Source: Bromus sterilis (taxonomy: Eukaryota > Streptophyta > Magnoliopsida > Poales > Poaceae). From it: DNA of 64,000 nt. The stretch lies in contig OX465596.1 in NCBI GenBank assembly GCA_950022295.1, positions 125,964,501 through 126,028,500 of the forward strand, written 5' to 3'. A model generated the notes under the pieces. It saw only the letters and a list, made by a program, of their open reading frames with translations, did not search any database and was not told the origin of the DNA. The position numbers were made by a program, and so were the translations under genes. Below are positions 1-11,453 of the stretch, piece by piece; positions within the stretch are counted from its first letter, which is position 1; the number at the start of each line of letters is the position of its first letter.

Positions 1-1
1 G

Positions 2-2678
2 GCACGCCCAATAGGAAAAATCTACCTGGAGACATCCTTTGGAACTGCTGAATTTTTTTTCTCTGAGATCATACCCTATGAGGTGGTGAGGCTCGAGAGC
101 CCATATCACGCCATTTTAGGCAGACCGGCTTATGCCAGGTGCATGGCTCGTCCATGCTATGTCTACCTGAAGCTCAAGATGTTGGGTCCCTTCGGCCCAA
201 TAACAGTAGATGGGAGCCGTTCCAGGGCTACGGAATGCGACGAACAACACGTCAAGTTTGCCGACTCAACATGTGCCAAGGAGGACCTGATAGCATACCA
301 GGAGAAGGTAGATCCATCCGACTCCACCATCCTAAAGAAACCGACTCCTGTCAATAACCCCAAATTCCAATCGGATCAAGACACGAAGAAAGTTGACTTT
401 GTCCCAGGTGACGCTTCCCAACAGTTCATCATTGGGACAGGGTTATCTGATAAATAGGAAAGCGTGCTTATCGAGTTCCTCCATGAGAATCGGGACATTT
501 TCACATGGAAACCTTCTGACATGCCAGGTGTCCCAAGGGAACTCGCTGAGCACCACCTAAATATCGACCCAAAACTGAAGCCGGTCAAGCAATTCCTTCA
601 TCGCTTCAATGACGAAAGGAGGAACGCCATTGGGGAAGAGATAGCTCGGCTCCTTGCTTCCGGGTTCATCATGGAAGTTTCCTATCCGGAGTGTCTTGCA
701 AACCCGGTCCTCGTTTTGAAAAAGAACGGGACCTGGCGTATGTGCATTGACTACACCGACTTAAACAATGCTTTCCCAAAGGATCCCTTTGCGCTGCCTC
801 GTATTGACCAAATCATAGACTCAACCGCAGGATGCGAGCTCCTGTGTTTTCTCGATGCCTACTCTGGCTCTCACCAAATCAAGATGGCACTTGAAGTCCA
901 GGAGAAAACGGCTTTCGTCACTCCTTTTGGAATATACTGCTACACTTCTATGCCTTTCAACTTGAAAAATGTAGGAGCCACGTATCAGCGAACAGTGCAG
1001 AAGTGCCTCAAGGAGCAAATTGGGCGCAACGTGCACACTTACGTGGATGACATAGTTATCAAGTCTCAGGTGGACAACTCGCTCATCAGTGACCTTCAGG
1101 AAGCCTTCAAGAATCTGCGCAAGTACCAAATGAAGTTGAACCCGGCCAAATGCACTTTTGGGGTCCCTACAGGAAAGCTCCTCGGATACATAGTGTCGGA
1201 GAGAGGCATTGAGACAAACCCGGAAAAAATCAAAGCTATTATGGCTCTTCAGAAGCCGGCCTCAGTGAAGGGAGTCCAACGACTCACAGGATCTGTAGCT
1301 GCCCTGAGTCGGTTTATCATCCGACTTGTAGAAAAAGAAATCCCCCTATTCCGACTCTTGCAAAAGTCGGAGAAATTCGTTTGGGATAACGAGGCTGATC
1401 AAGCTCTGGAAGCACTGAAGAAACTGTTGTCCCAGGCAACAATCCTGGCGGCTCCCAAACCAAAGGAACCGATGCTACTGTACATTTCATCCAACAATCG
1501 AGCAGTCAGTGCTGTGGTTGTGGTTGAGAGTATGGAAGCCGGTAAAGAGCACCCCTTGCAAAGGCCGGTCTATTATGTTAGTGAGGTCCAAACTTCATCG
1601 AATCAGCGCTACCCTCACTGGCAGAAACTGGTCCTTGGTCTGTTCATGGTGAGTCGGAAGCTCAAGCAGTACTTCCAGGAGCACCCCATAACGGTAGTCA
1701 TCTCAGCACCACTTGCAGATATCATCCATAACCGAGAAGCCACGGCAAGGATTGCAAAGTGGGCTATAGAGTTGGGGGCTTATCACATCAAGTATGAACC
1801 ACACACGGACATAAAATCTTAGGCACTGGTCGACTTCATCAATGACTGGACAGAGATCCAAGCACCCCCAGAAAAGCTGGTTACCAAATACTGGACAATG
1901 CATTTTGATGGGAGTCAGTAGCTCCAAGGGTCAGGATCCGGCGTGGTCCTCACTTCTCCCAAAGGAGAGAAATTTTGTTATGTCTTGCAGCTACAGTTTA
2001 CTTGCACCAAGAACGCAGCAGAATATGAAGCTCTACTCCATGGGTTGCGGCTGGCTCGTGAGATGAACATAAGCCGGATCCAATGCTACGGCGATTCCGA
2101 CCTTGTTTCCCAACAAGTGTCGGGAAAGTGGAACTCCAAAGATGCCACCATGGCATCCTATCAGAGCGAGGTATAAAGACAAGCCGGTTTATTTTTTGGG
2201 TACCAAGTGGACTATGTGGAGCGCAAGCTAAATGAAGCCGCAGATACTCTATCCCGGCTCGGCTCTCAACGAAAGCCTGTTCCACCAAATGTGTTCCGGG
2301 ATGTCCTAACGAAGACGTCCATGCAAATACCAATGGAGCAAGACATAGCAAAGCCGGATCCAGAACCGGCTCTGGTGGCCACAATACATGCTACCCCCTC
2401 ATGGGTCGTTCCTTATCTGGATTACAAGACCCAGGGAATCGTACCCACTGATGAGCTGCTGGCCAGGCAAATTGTCAGGAGAAGCAAATCTTTTGTACTC
2501 ATCAATGGTGAGTTACATCGGCGAAGCCCTGCAGACATCTTTCAGAGATGTGTGTCACTGGAAGAAGGCAGAGAGATCCTCAATGAGATACACTCTGGGG
2601 ACTGCGGGCATCATGCCGGCTCTCGTTTGTTAGTGTCTAAATCTTACAGACATGGATTCTACTGGCTCACCGCACATG
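2..2678 (+). pseudogene. Tat-type gypsy pol, first part: protease end, RT, RNase H, archaeal-like RNase H, integrase zinc finger
   Basis: This is retrotransposon polyprotein for reverse transcription and integration. In order: the end of the aspartic protease (ILGRPAYARCMA near 110-160), reverse transcriptase with the YVDD catalytic box at 1040-1051, a first RNase H around 1380-1810, a second RNase H-like domain from about 1880 (MHFDGS, then AAEYEALLHGLR, then YGDSD) and the start of the integrase zinc-binding region. Everything stays in one frame. Decay is by in-frame stops at 455-457 (TAG), 1820-1822 (TAG), 1919-1921 (TAG) and 2174-2176 (TAA), with no frameshift that I can see. The frame is cut at 2683 by a retrotransposon and resumes at 20273. 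Confidence 0.9.
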
Positions 2679-2683
2679 CGGAC
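2679..2683. repeat. Target site duplication CGGAC, left copy
   Basis: CGGAC precedes the TG start of the inserted LTR here and follows its terminal CA at 20273-20277. Five bases is the usual gypsy duplication length, and the copies are exact, so the insertion ends are well defined. Confidence 0.9.
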
Positions 2684-4300
2684 TGATGGCTTCTCGCCCC
2701 CTTCGTTGGTTACCCCAAGTGGAAGGTTGAGATGTAGTGCAGTAGCAGTTTTCCCTCGGTGAAGATACCAAGGTTTGTCTCCAGCAGGACTCCAGAGATG
2801 ATAAGTAGGTGTTAGCGGCGCAACTAATGCGGACCTGCACACACACACAGATAACTTTGTTTCCAACGAAGTCAGAGAGGTTGTGAATCTCTCCGGTCTT
2901 GTTGTTCACAAGGATAAAATGCAAGGGATAATGATAGCAAGTAAAAGCAGTAAATAAATATAGCGTGGAAACAATAATGAGGATATGGACCGGGATACGT
3001 GATGTTCGCTAGTGATGTCTCTCTCCCAAAAGACGATAAAATTGCTATGCGAGGTAAACAAATTACAGAAAGGCAATTGACAGGATTATGAACGCACCGC
3101 AATGCTACCTATGCTACAAAAGAAAGGACAAGTTCAAAAGCACAGGCAGTACGCCAAGATAAGTAGACCGAAATCCATCTGCATCTACTACTAATCATCC
3201 ACCTTGAGATATCTATCCAGAACATCTCGCTAGTATTAAGTTGCGAGCCCCACCCAAAGTGTAAACCCAAAGCAACAGACAACTGCATTAAAAAGAACTC
3301 TGCGTAAAGTAAACAATCCTTGTGACCGTGGTCACAAGCACCATTGTTTTCCCCCTTGTGGCAACAGCACATCCCCTAGACTCATGTTTCTGTCACTCAA
3401 GCGTGTCATCGGGGGGCATGAACCCACAATCTAGCACAACGTTCCCTCTTGAAGTCACTACCTACTACTTGGCCAGAGTAATAAACAGCAAACGGAGAAC
3501 ATGCAAGAATTACTTTGGAACAAAAATATAAGAGATAAAAACCAAATATATTACTCTATCACAATCTGAACACAATCTCATAATCCATCAGATCCTATCA
3601 AACTCAACATAGCAATAGCAGAAATATTACAAAGGTGCCTCGATCATGTAGGGCAGCTCACGAGGTCTAAACAATGAAGATCAAAGAGGGGAGGAGAACA
3701 TCACATAGCTACTGATCACGGACCCATGGTCCAAGGAAAAATACTCACGAGACATCCGGGGAGTATCCATGGTGGAGAGGAGACTCCCGGAGGTCAATCC
3801 TCCCTCCGGCAGGCTGCCGGGAAGAGGTCTTCTGGTGCTCCCGGTCTTCGGAAGCGCAGCGGCGGTGGAACAGAGGCGAGTTCGCGGAATAGGGTTCCTC
3901 TTCTGGAGTTTTGCCGTGAAGGAGAATAAATAGGCGAAGGGGGGCAGCCAGAGGTGGACCAGGGGCCCCAGGCGCCCCCCTGGCGCGGCCAGGGGTGGGG
4001 CCGCGCCGGGTGGCCGCCTGGGCCCCCTGGCTCCCCTCTGGCCCCTCCCGGGCTCTTCGTGAAGCTTCCTCCACGCTGATTTTTTATCTGAATTTTCCCG
4101 GATTTTTCTAGCACTTTTTATATGGGGGAAAACTGAAATAGAAAAACAGCAGAAAACAGGAACTGGCACTGGGGTGCACTGAGTCAATAGGTTAGTATAA
4201 ATATGATCAAAAGTGTATGAAAGTGTATCTAGAACATAGCAATATCACACAAAACATGCATGGAGCAAGCCGAAATTATAGATACGTTTTGGACGTATCA
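2684..4300 (-). repeat. Athila-like LTR, 3' copy (1617 bp)
   Basis: It begins TGATGGCTTC and ends GACGTATCA on the plus strand, and matches the other LTR of the element along its length. In the first 243 bp I count about 13 mismatches against 9324-9566, and the rest looks closer. It holds a GC-rich segment at 3940-4060. It retains 118 bp (around 3752-3870) that the other LTR has lost. Related LTRs lie at 54475-54861 and 62654-64000. Confidence 0.9.
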
Positions 4301-4313
4301 ACATCCCCAAGCT
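4301..4313 (-). promoter_or_regulatory. Polypurine tract of the Athila-like element
   Basis: Read on the minus strand the sequence is AGCTTGGGGATGT directly before the LTR start TGATACG, the position and composition expected for the plus-strand priming tract. Confidence 0.65.
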
Positions 4314-7121
4314 TAATTCCTGCTCGTCCTCGAGTAGGTAAATGATAACAGCATAATTTCTGTGGTGACATGCTAGCAACCATAAAAGAACTTTGAAAAG
4401 TAAAGCAATCAAGGTTAGAGATTCAATTCAAGTCATAACATGCAAGAGTCTATATTAGCATTGAAATAAGTAACAAAAGAATAGTAGGTGCAAGAGCTCT
4501 CGCTGTCCGTGACTCGAATGTCTCCAAATGGTGTTTGCGTGCAAGAAGGGGGATAGGGAATACGAGAAAAAAGTATTTTTGGTATGAGAACTCAATCTAC
4601 TAAAGTTTCACACTTGGTATTCTTTGGAATCTTATCTTGACTCGTCCCTAGACCACTAGCCAGGTATAAGTCAATTTGATCCACTCCTTTTCGATATTTC
4701 GAGCACAGATTCAATGGATGAGCGTAAGCACGAGAGTTGACACTTAGGATGGCAAAGAGAGAAATAAGGTGGAGGAGGAAGACAAAAAGGAAGAGAAAGG
4801 CTCACATCAATGAGGACAATCATAGGCAAGAGATGCCAAATGATAGATATGATGTGAGGAGTAGGGATTGCCATGCAACGGATGCACATACGAGCTAAGA
4901 AGCTCTCCAAAGGAACTAGTGGGGGTGCATCTAACTTGCTCGCTTGAGGAGGCTCATCCCTGGAATATGCAAGCCAAGTTCTATAGTGTGAAGGTCCCCA
5001 CATAGTTATATGCATAACGATCATCTCTATAGAGTACAAGGGTATAAAGGGAGTACTAGTGTGGATCTCTCAAAAGGATAGCAGTGTTGCTCCTTTCTCT
5101 CTTTTTATTTCTTTTTCTATTTTTTCTATTTTTTTGTATTTTTTTTGGTGGCCTCAATGGCTCTTTCTATTTAACTCTCATTTGACCTCTTTGGGATCTT
5201 TTATTGTGTTCACTTTCGTATCTTTTCCTCACTTAAGGGAAACACTCTATTTTACAAGAAGGTAAAGGAAATCTTTCACACTTTACAAGGTACTCAAAAT
5301 CATAAAGAAGGTGTAACTACATGATGTATGCACGGTATGTCGCTGCCAGTGTAGCAGGAACATGTATGACATGAAGATCAAGTCATGAAGAGGTGGAACT
5401 TGCATGGCAATGTAACTCGGAAAGGCTATGGAAATGCCTTGATAGGTAGGTATGGTGGCTGTTTTGAGGAAGGATATAAGGAGGCTTACAATGACAGAGC
5501 GTATCATGCCAAGGGTTTGGATGTACCGGCGAAGGTGGACACCAACTCTCGGAGTGAGAAGAAGGCAATGCACGGCACGGAAGAGGCTAGCAAAATATGG
5601 GAAGGTGGAAGTGTCAACTTTCAATACTTAAATTAGTCCGAAGAACTCATTCACTTACTATCGGTAACTCTCAATCTAATAAGGAGGTTCACAAAGAGAC
5701 AAGTACCCCGAGGAGGAGTGTATGGGGGTTTGGTTATCCTTGCGCATCGTCGACTCATGGTACGTGAGTGTTCTCTGATATTCGATCCCTCCAAAGAGTA
5801 GTGATCCATCTAGTAGCTAGAGTTCTCAACTAGTTTTGTAGGTTTTGAAAATAAACACGGATTGCCCAAAATACGACACCTATCACTAATAGGCTAGAGC
5901 TCTTGACACCAAAAGTTCAAACATTACTCACATCAATACCTCAAAACTATTGCAGGCTACTATTAAAATTAAATAGCAACCTCAATTACCTACTTTCAAG
6001 ACAAGACACAACTCAGTGCAACAACCAACTCTCTTAACAAGATAAACATGAAAACCAAAAAAGAGTTGCAGAAAAAAACTAAACAAAATCCAAGGATCTT
6101 GCTAAAGACAAACTAAAATTAAAACTAAACAAGGCAGTCGCTATGAAAAGATAAAGAACACACAACAGCAAAAAGATAGGCATGAAGAATCCTATGATGT
6201 GTTCTAAATTTTGAAAGTGGAGCGTGTTTCTCTCCCACACAAAGTAAGAAAGGATCTAACTTGTTATGAACAGCAAGCAAAGATAAAGAAAACTAAAAAC
6301 AAAACCTAAGAGCGATACGCTTCAAGCATAGCACATAACGCATGAAGTGATAAAAATATAGTGAGACGAAGGACGAACTGATGATTGTCGATGGAGAAGG
6401 GGATGCACGGGGGCATCCCCAAGCTTAGACACTTGAGTCTCCTTGAATATTTATTGGGGATGCATGGGGGCATCCACAAGCTTGAGCGCTTGACACTCCT
6501 GGATCTTCTTTCATCATCTTCCATCGCACACTTGAAAACTCCCTTCATACATAACTCATCATAAGCTGATTAGAGAGGTTAGTACCCTTAATAAATAATT
6601 TTTCGCCACTGGATATAAAGATAATCTTGAATAGCTACTGTTTCTCAAGAGTGCCAAAAAGTTTTTGAAAACAAAAAGCAAGCTTAAGGTTTGCAAAAGT
6701 AAGGAGAGACAAAACGTGGCAGAATCTGTGAAAAACAGAACAGAAGATAGTAAAAAGTTTTTTAGGGGCACTTCTGCAACTCAAATCAACAAACTCAGAA
6801 CATACGGAAGTTTTGTAATTGTATAGAGCATACTGTGTAAAAATGTCAGCTCAAAAAGATTAACTGGGATTTTTCTGGAATTTTTCTGGTCACGAGGACA
6901 GAATCTGTTTTCTGGACAGCATGTCACAACTTTTACTTCCCTTGCCGTAAGAGGCTATAACTTGGCACAAAGCTGAAAAATAAAGATACAATGATGTTGC
7001 TACAGAAGACACAATCATCAAGACACAAAAAAAGAAAAAATAAACACCTAAATTCGTTGCGGGCTGCTTCCCGAAAGCGCTTCATTAAAGCCATTAGCTA
7101 GGCATAATGCAAAAAGAAGAA
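4301..7121. other. Non-coding interior of the Athila-like element
   Basis: About 2.8 kb lies between the protease end and the 3' LTR without any coherent reading frame or pol motif on either strand. In an autonomous element this position would hold reverse transcriptase and integrase. A short segment (GGATGCAYGGGGGCATCC followed by an AAGCTT-type run) occurs twice, near 6400 and 6458. A T-rich run is present at 5095-5150. Nothing else can be assigned. Confidence 0.6.
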
Positions 7122-9158
7122 TCAAGTTTTACCAAGAGAAAGAGAATAACTAGCCCATGTAACGGACTCAAAAGGTAACTTGATTTTCTTTCTAGGGAAG
7201 TGTTCCATCCCCTTTTTGAATGGGAATTGGAATTTAATATTCCCCTCTTTCATGTCAATAACCGCACCAACGGTGCGAAGAAAAGGACGTCCCAAAATAA
7301 TTGGACATAAAGGTTCACACTCTATATCCATAACAATAAAATCGACGGGAACATAGTTGTCATTGACAATGATAAGAACATCGTCGATCTTCCCTAAAGG
7401 TTTCTTTACGGAAGAATCAACAAGACGAACACCAAAAGAACAAGGCTCAAAAGGCTTCAATTCAAACATATCAAATATTCTTTTGGGCATAACGGAGGTA
7501 GTAGCTCTAACATCACATAAAGCATAGCAAGAGAAGTTATTCAATTTAATTTTGATCATAGGGTCCCAACCATCATCTAGCTTCCTAGGTATGGAGGGTT
7601 CTACTCTAAGCTTCTCCTCCCTAGCTTTGATGAGAGCATTTGTGATATGCTCCGTGAAGGCAAGATTAAGTGTGCTAGTGTGGGGGTCTCTAGACATTTT
7701 GTGTAGCAAGCTAATAACTTCTGAGAGGGTACAACTATCAAAATAAATATCACTACTATCAAAGGTGGTAGTAGTGTCATCTAGGCTCACTTGTTTTAAA
7801 CCCTCTATGTTCATAGGAGTTTCTTTTTCTATGGTTGAGGTATTAACATCACCATTAATAGGTCCAACGGGACTAGGAGTGCATTGGGTGCTAATAGTTT
7901 GGGTGTCCTCAACAATTTGGATAGTGGCAACTGTGTGGTGTGTAGGAAGGCTCTTAATTCTATCCTCTTCCTCTTTTTCTCTAGCCCATCTTTCTTTAAG
8001 TTTAGCCATCATACTAATATTTTCATTGATTTGTAACTGGATAGCATTAATAGGAGTGGCCTTATTCTCCTCAAGGGGAGAGGTTCTAATTTTAAGCATC
8101 TCAATATCAAGGGCTAAGCTTTCTACATTCAAAGAGAGATTATCTATTTTAGCTAATTTCTCTTCTACATTTTTGTTGAAGGCTTTTTGGGTAGTGATAA
8201 AATCTCTAAGCATGCTTTCTAATTCAGAGGAGGGGTTCTTATTTCTAGGGTAGGTGTTGTTGTTCCCATAGTTGGATGGAAACGGTCTAGGATTGCTAGC
8301 AAAATTTCCCCTATAAGCATTGTTGTTGAAGTTGTTTCTAGCAATAAAGTTCACATCTACTTGTTCTTGGGCAACCAAAGAATTTAAAGGAACATCATGA
8401 GGATCAATAGAAGGTTGCTTGGTAAGTAGAGACATAATTAAGTCAACTTTTTCATTGAGGGAGGTAATTTCCTTGACAGAATTTACCTTCCTACCTGTTG
8501 GAGCGCGTTCGGTGTGCCATTGGTAATAATTGGTCATCATTTCATCGAGAAGCTTCGTGGAAGCACCAAGTGTAGTTGACATAAAGGTTCCTCCCGCGGC
8601 CGAATCTAACAGGTTCCGCGAGGTAAAGTTCAAGCCTGCATAAAAAGTCTGGATAACCATCCAAGTAGTCAAACCATGTGTAGCGCATTTCTTAACAAGA
8701 GATTTCATTCGTTCCCAAGCTTGGGCAACGTGTTCATTATCCAATTGCTTAAAATTCATAATATTACTCCTCAATTGGATAATCTTAGAAGGAGGGTAGT
8801 ACTTCCCTATAAAAGCATCTTTTCACTTATCCCAAGAATCTATGCTATTTCTAGGCAAAGATTGAAACCAGATTTTAGCATCTCCCCTTAAAGAGAAAGG
8901 CAAGAGCTTGAGCTTAACAACGTCACCTTCTACTTCTTTATACATTTGAATATCACATAATTGAACAAAATTATTCAAGTGTAAAGCAGCATCATCTCCA
9001 GCACCATAGAATTGATCTCTCATAACAAGGTTTAGCAAAGCAGGTTTAATTTCATAAGCGGTAGCTGAAGTGGCAGGTGTGGCAATGAGAGTGCAGATAA
9101 AGTCTTGGTTGTTGTGACTAGTGAAGTCACACAACTTGGTGTTTTCAGTGGAACCCAT
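7122..9158 (-). pseudogene. Athila-like gag plus aspartic protease
   Basis: This is one reading frame on the minus strand, here started at the ATG at 9158 (MGSTENTKL). The N-terminal half is a retrotransposon gag domain (LNNFVQLCDIQ, AKIWFQSLP, then AWERMKSLVKKC). The middle is low-complexity and Asn-rich. The C-terminal third is a retropepsin-like domain ending in CPIILGRPFLRTVGAVIDM. One in-frame TGA at 8823-8825 interrupts gag. The protease active site reads CDVRATTSV, where the family has Asp-x-Gly-Ala, so the catalytic glycine is replaced by arginine. Gag would form the particle and the protease would process it. Both defects make the copy non-functional as it stands. Confidence 0.88.
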
Positions 9159-9293
9159 AGTAGCAGCAAGTGTGGCAGATTTTTTTGTAGTTTTTGATAA
9201 AAGACACAAAGATAAAAACTGAAAGATAAACTAACAAGACTAAAAAACAAAGGTAAAGGGTAGTGTGCAACTCCCCTATCTTAGCACTTGGAG

Positions 9294-9311
9294 TCCCCGG
9301 CAACGGCGCCA
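9294..9311 (-). promoter_or_regulatory. Primer binding site, tRNA-Asp type
   Basis: The minus strand reads TGGCGCCGTTGCCGGGGA, the site complementary to the 3' end of plant tRNA-Asp that characterises Athila-clade elements. It lies 12 bases inside the 5' LTR, which ends at 9324. Confidence 0.85.
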
Positions 9312-9323
9312 GAAAACTTTGCT

Positions 9324-9566
9324 TGATGGCTTCTCGCCCCCTTCGTTGGTTACCCCAAGTGGAAGGTTGAGATGTAGTGCAGCAACAGTTTTCCCTCGGT
9401 GAAGATACAAAGGTTTGTCTCCAGCAGGACTCTAGAGATGATAAGTAGGTGTCAGCGGCGCAACTGACGCGGACCTGCACACAGACAAAGATAACTTTGT
9501 TCCCAACGAAGTCTGAGAGGTTGTCAATCTCTCCGATCTTGTTGTTCACAAGGATAAAATGCAAGG
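9324..9566 (-). repeat. Athila-like LTR, 5' copy, first segment
   Basis: This is the PBS-proximal 243 bp of the 5' LTR, matching 2684-2926. It breaks off exactly at the AGG that is duplicated around the CACTA element and resumes at 19012. Confidence 0.9.
9564..9566. repeat. CACTA target duplication AGG, left
   Basis: AGG flanks the CACTA element on both sides (9564-9566 and 19012-19014). The uninterrupted LTR at 2684-4300 has a single AGG at the same point (AATGCAAGGGATAATG), which proves the insertion site. Three bases is the CACTA standard. Confidence 0.95.
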
Positions 9567-9590
9567 CACTACTGGAATTCACCAGTTTGC
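9567..9590 (+). repeat. CACTA terminal inverted repeat, left
   Basis: CACTACTGGAATTCACCAGT plus TTGC, identical to the reverse complement of 18988-19011 over 24 bases. Confidence 0.95.
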
Positions 9591-9895
9591 GATGGGCCAG
9601 TGGCTTTGCCGTCTGCATTTCATCGGGGCGGACGGAAAAGCAGTGGTATGCCGTCTGCTGCCCTAAGTACAGATGGTAAAACGTGGACATACGGAAAACC
9701 ACATGTTTGCCGTTTGCCTGGTTGCAGACAGACGGCAAAGACACCTATGCCGTCCGTCGACAGACGGCAAACCCTCAGTTGGGGCCCACCGAAGCGAGGC
9801 ACGCGTCCTGGCTAACGGCCCACCACTTTGCCGTCTGTCGACGGAGGGAATACCTGCCATTGTCGTCTGTCGGCAGATGGCAAAGCGGTGGGCCG
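9591..9895. repeat. CACTA subterminal repeats, left
   Basis: Multiple copies of TTTGCCGTCTG or its complement CAGACGGCAAA occur, often as facing pairs (for example 9733-9775 and 9828-9885). In CACTA elements such clusters are the binding region for the element-encoded DNA-binding protein. Confidence 0.8.
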
Positions 9896-9899
9896 TTAA

Positions 9900-10150
9900 C
9901 CCCCCGCACGGTCCCTCTCCCACTCCCACTCCCACTCGCAACCCTCCCACACGCCGCCGCCGAGCCGTCACGCTGCCGCCGCCTCTCCGTCCCTCCCCGT
10001 CCTCCACCTCCCCGCCCTCCGCCCCCGCCGGATCCCTCCCCGACCGCCCTCCGCCCCCACCTCCCGGTCGCCCTCCGCCGCCCGCCGGATCCCTCCCCGC
10101 CCTCCGCCGCCCACCTCCCGGCCTCCTCCTCTGCCCCCTACTCCGGTGAG
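9900..10150. other. C-rich, proline-coding-like low-complexity stretch in the CACTA 5' region
   Basis: A strongly pyrimidine-rich run (CCTCC, CCGCC, CCCTCC) gives long but featureless proline-rich frames. No start context, splice pattern or domain supports a gene. It may be part of an untranslated leader or promoter of the CACTA element. Confidence 0.5.
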
Positions 10151-10194
10151 CCCGCTCCTCCTCTTTTTTTTTCTCTGTAATTTCTATAGTTGTA

Positions 10195-10292
10195 GGATTT
10201 TAGTTAGTAATTAGTTAGTGTTACGATTTTAGTTAGTAATTAGTTAGTGTTAGGATTTAGTTAGTAATTAGTTAGTGTTAGGATTTAGTTAG
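10195..10292. repeat. Short tandem repeat, about 30-bp unit
   Basis: The unit AGTTAGTAATTAGTTAGTGT followed by TAGGATTT recurs about three to four times with small changes. It is a local expansion inside the CACTA 5' region. Confidence 0.7.
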
Positions 10293-10494
10293 TAATTTTA
10301 GATATTAGGTTTTAGGTTCTAGATTTTTAGTATGATTTATTTTTATTTTTTCTGTTAATTGCAATATGCAGAAAATTTAAATGATAAGATGCATAATTAC
10401 AATATGCAGAAAATTTAAATGATAATAAAGAGTAAATGTAAATAAAAGAAGAAGTGTAAAGGAAAAAAGAAATAATATGTAAAATAAGAAGAAA

Positions 10495-10640
10495 GAGGAG
10501 GAGAGAAGGTGGAGGCCGGAGGAGGAGGCCGGGAGAAGAGAAGGTGGAGGCCGGAGGAGGAGGCTGGGAGGAGAGAAGGTGAAGGCCGGAGGAGGAGGCC
10601 GGGAGGAGAGAAGGTTGAGGTCAGAGGAGGAGAAGAGTAG
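10495..10640. repeat. Purine-rich tandem repeat (GGAGGCCGGAGGAGGAGG type)
   Basis: Units of about 33-36 bp built from GGAGGCCGGAGGAGGAGGCC and GGGAGGAGAGAAGGT recur about four times. They give serine/proline-rich frames on the minus strand, which I regard as chance. Confidence 0.7.
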
Positions 10641-11105
10641 AAAGTAGAATAAGGAGGATGAGAAATGGAGAAGGATGAGTCTGGAGGAGGAGAAGAGTAG
10701 AAAGTAGAGGAGTACAAATGAATCTTGACCGAAGAGCATCTCTAGCATAACCTGAAACCAAAAAATATCTCTAGCACACCGCAGAATAGCTTATTGGTTT
10801 TTAATGTGCAGTTGTTCCCCTTCACCTCTTGCCATCGCAAGTCTGGCGTTTGACGACCTCTCCCTGTGTTCGACGATCTCCCCTACACTCGAGGGTATGC
10901 AAAACACGTCCTATCCTCCTGACCCCCCTTCCTTTGCTCTGTTCCGTCCTTTGTGCCGATGACACTAGCTAGCTATATAGTTTAAATATGCAGTCGCGTA
11001 ACCAGTATGCGTCTCCCGTTCGAAAGGGTTACAATTATAAATATGCATTCATTTGCATATTTATAATAGTGATTCTTTCGAATTGTCCAACGTTATCCAT
11101 GGACA

Positions 11106-11319
11106 ACCCGAGTATGTGTAGATTGAGTCGGTTTCCCATGCTTTGGTCCCGATCCGACGCGGTATTTCGTCAGCGCCTCCCTGTTGTTCTCCGGATACAC
11201 AACCTCTCGGCTTGTTGTCGAGACGTGTATTAGGAGAACAGCGCGGAGGTGCTGCCGAAATACCGCGTCGGATCGGGACCAAAGCATGGGAAACCGACCC
11301 AATCTACACATACTCGGGT
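11106..11319. repeat. Large inverted repeat (hairpin) upstream of the CACTA transposase
   Basis: The left arm starting ACCCGAGTATGTGTAG is mirrored by the right arm ending at 11319. The outer 64 bases of the arms differ at one position, and the inner part towards the centre near 11212 is more diverged. A transcript across it could fold into a stem of about 100 bp. It lies 135 bp upstream of the transposase start. Confidence 0.88.
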
Positions 11320-11453
11320 GGGATTAGGACCTATCTTTACCTATTAGTGTGTAGGTTAATTGCATATGCCGTAGCTATGTATGATAAAAGCAATAAAAAG
11401 TGGACGTAATAAAATGGTATATTTGTTGTTTAGTAGCTAGCTGTAGCGACAAG

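Noticed and set aside
3681..4187. Frame of 168 codons in the Athila-like LTR
   Set aside because: It is disrupted in the other LTR, where 118 bp are missing, and in the related LTR at 62654. No domain is visible.
5059..5265. Phe-rich small frame
   Set aside because: It is a translation of a T-rich tract in the non-coding interior of the Athila-like element.
9673..10180. Long proline-rich frames in the CACTA 5' region
   Set aside because: They arise from CCTCC/CCGCC low complexity, overlap in several frames, and start inside subterminal repeats.
10377..10748. Ser/Pro/Leu-rich minus-strand frames
   Set aside because: They are translations of a purine-rich tandem repeat and have no domain or conserved start.
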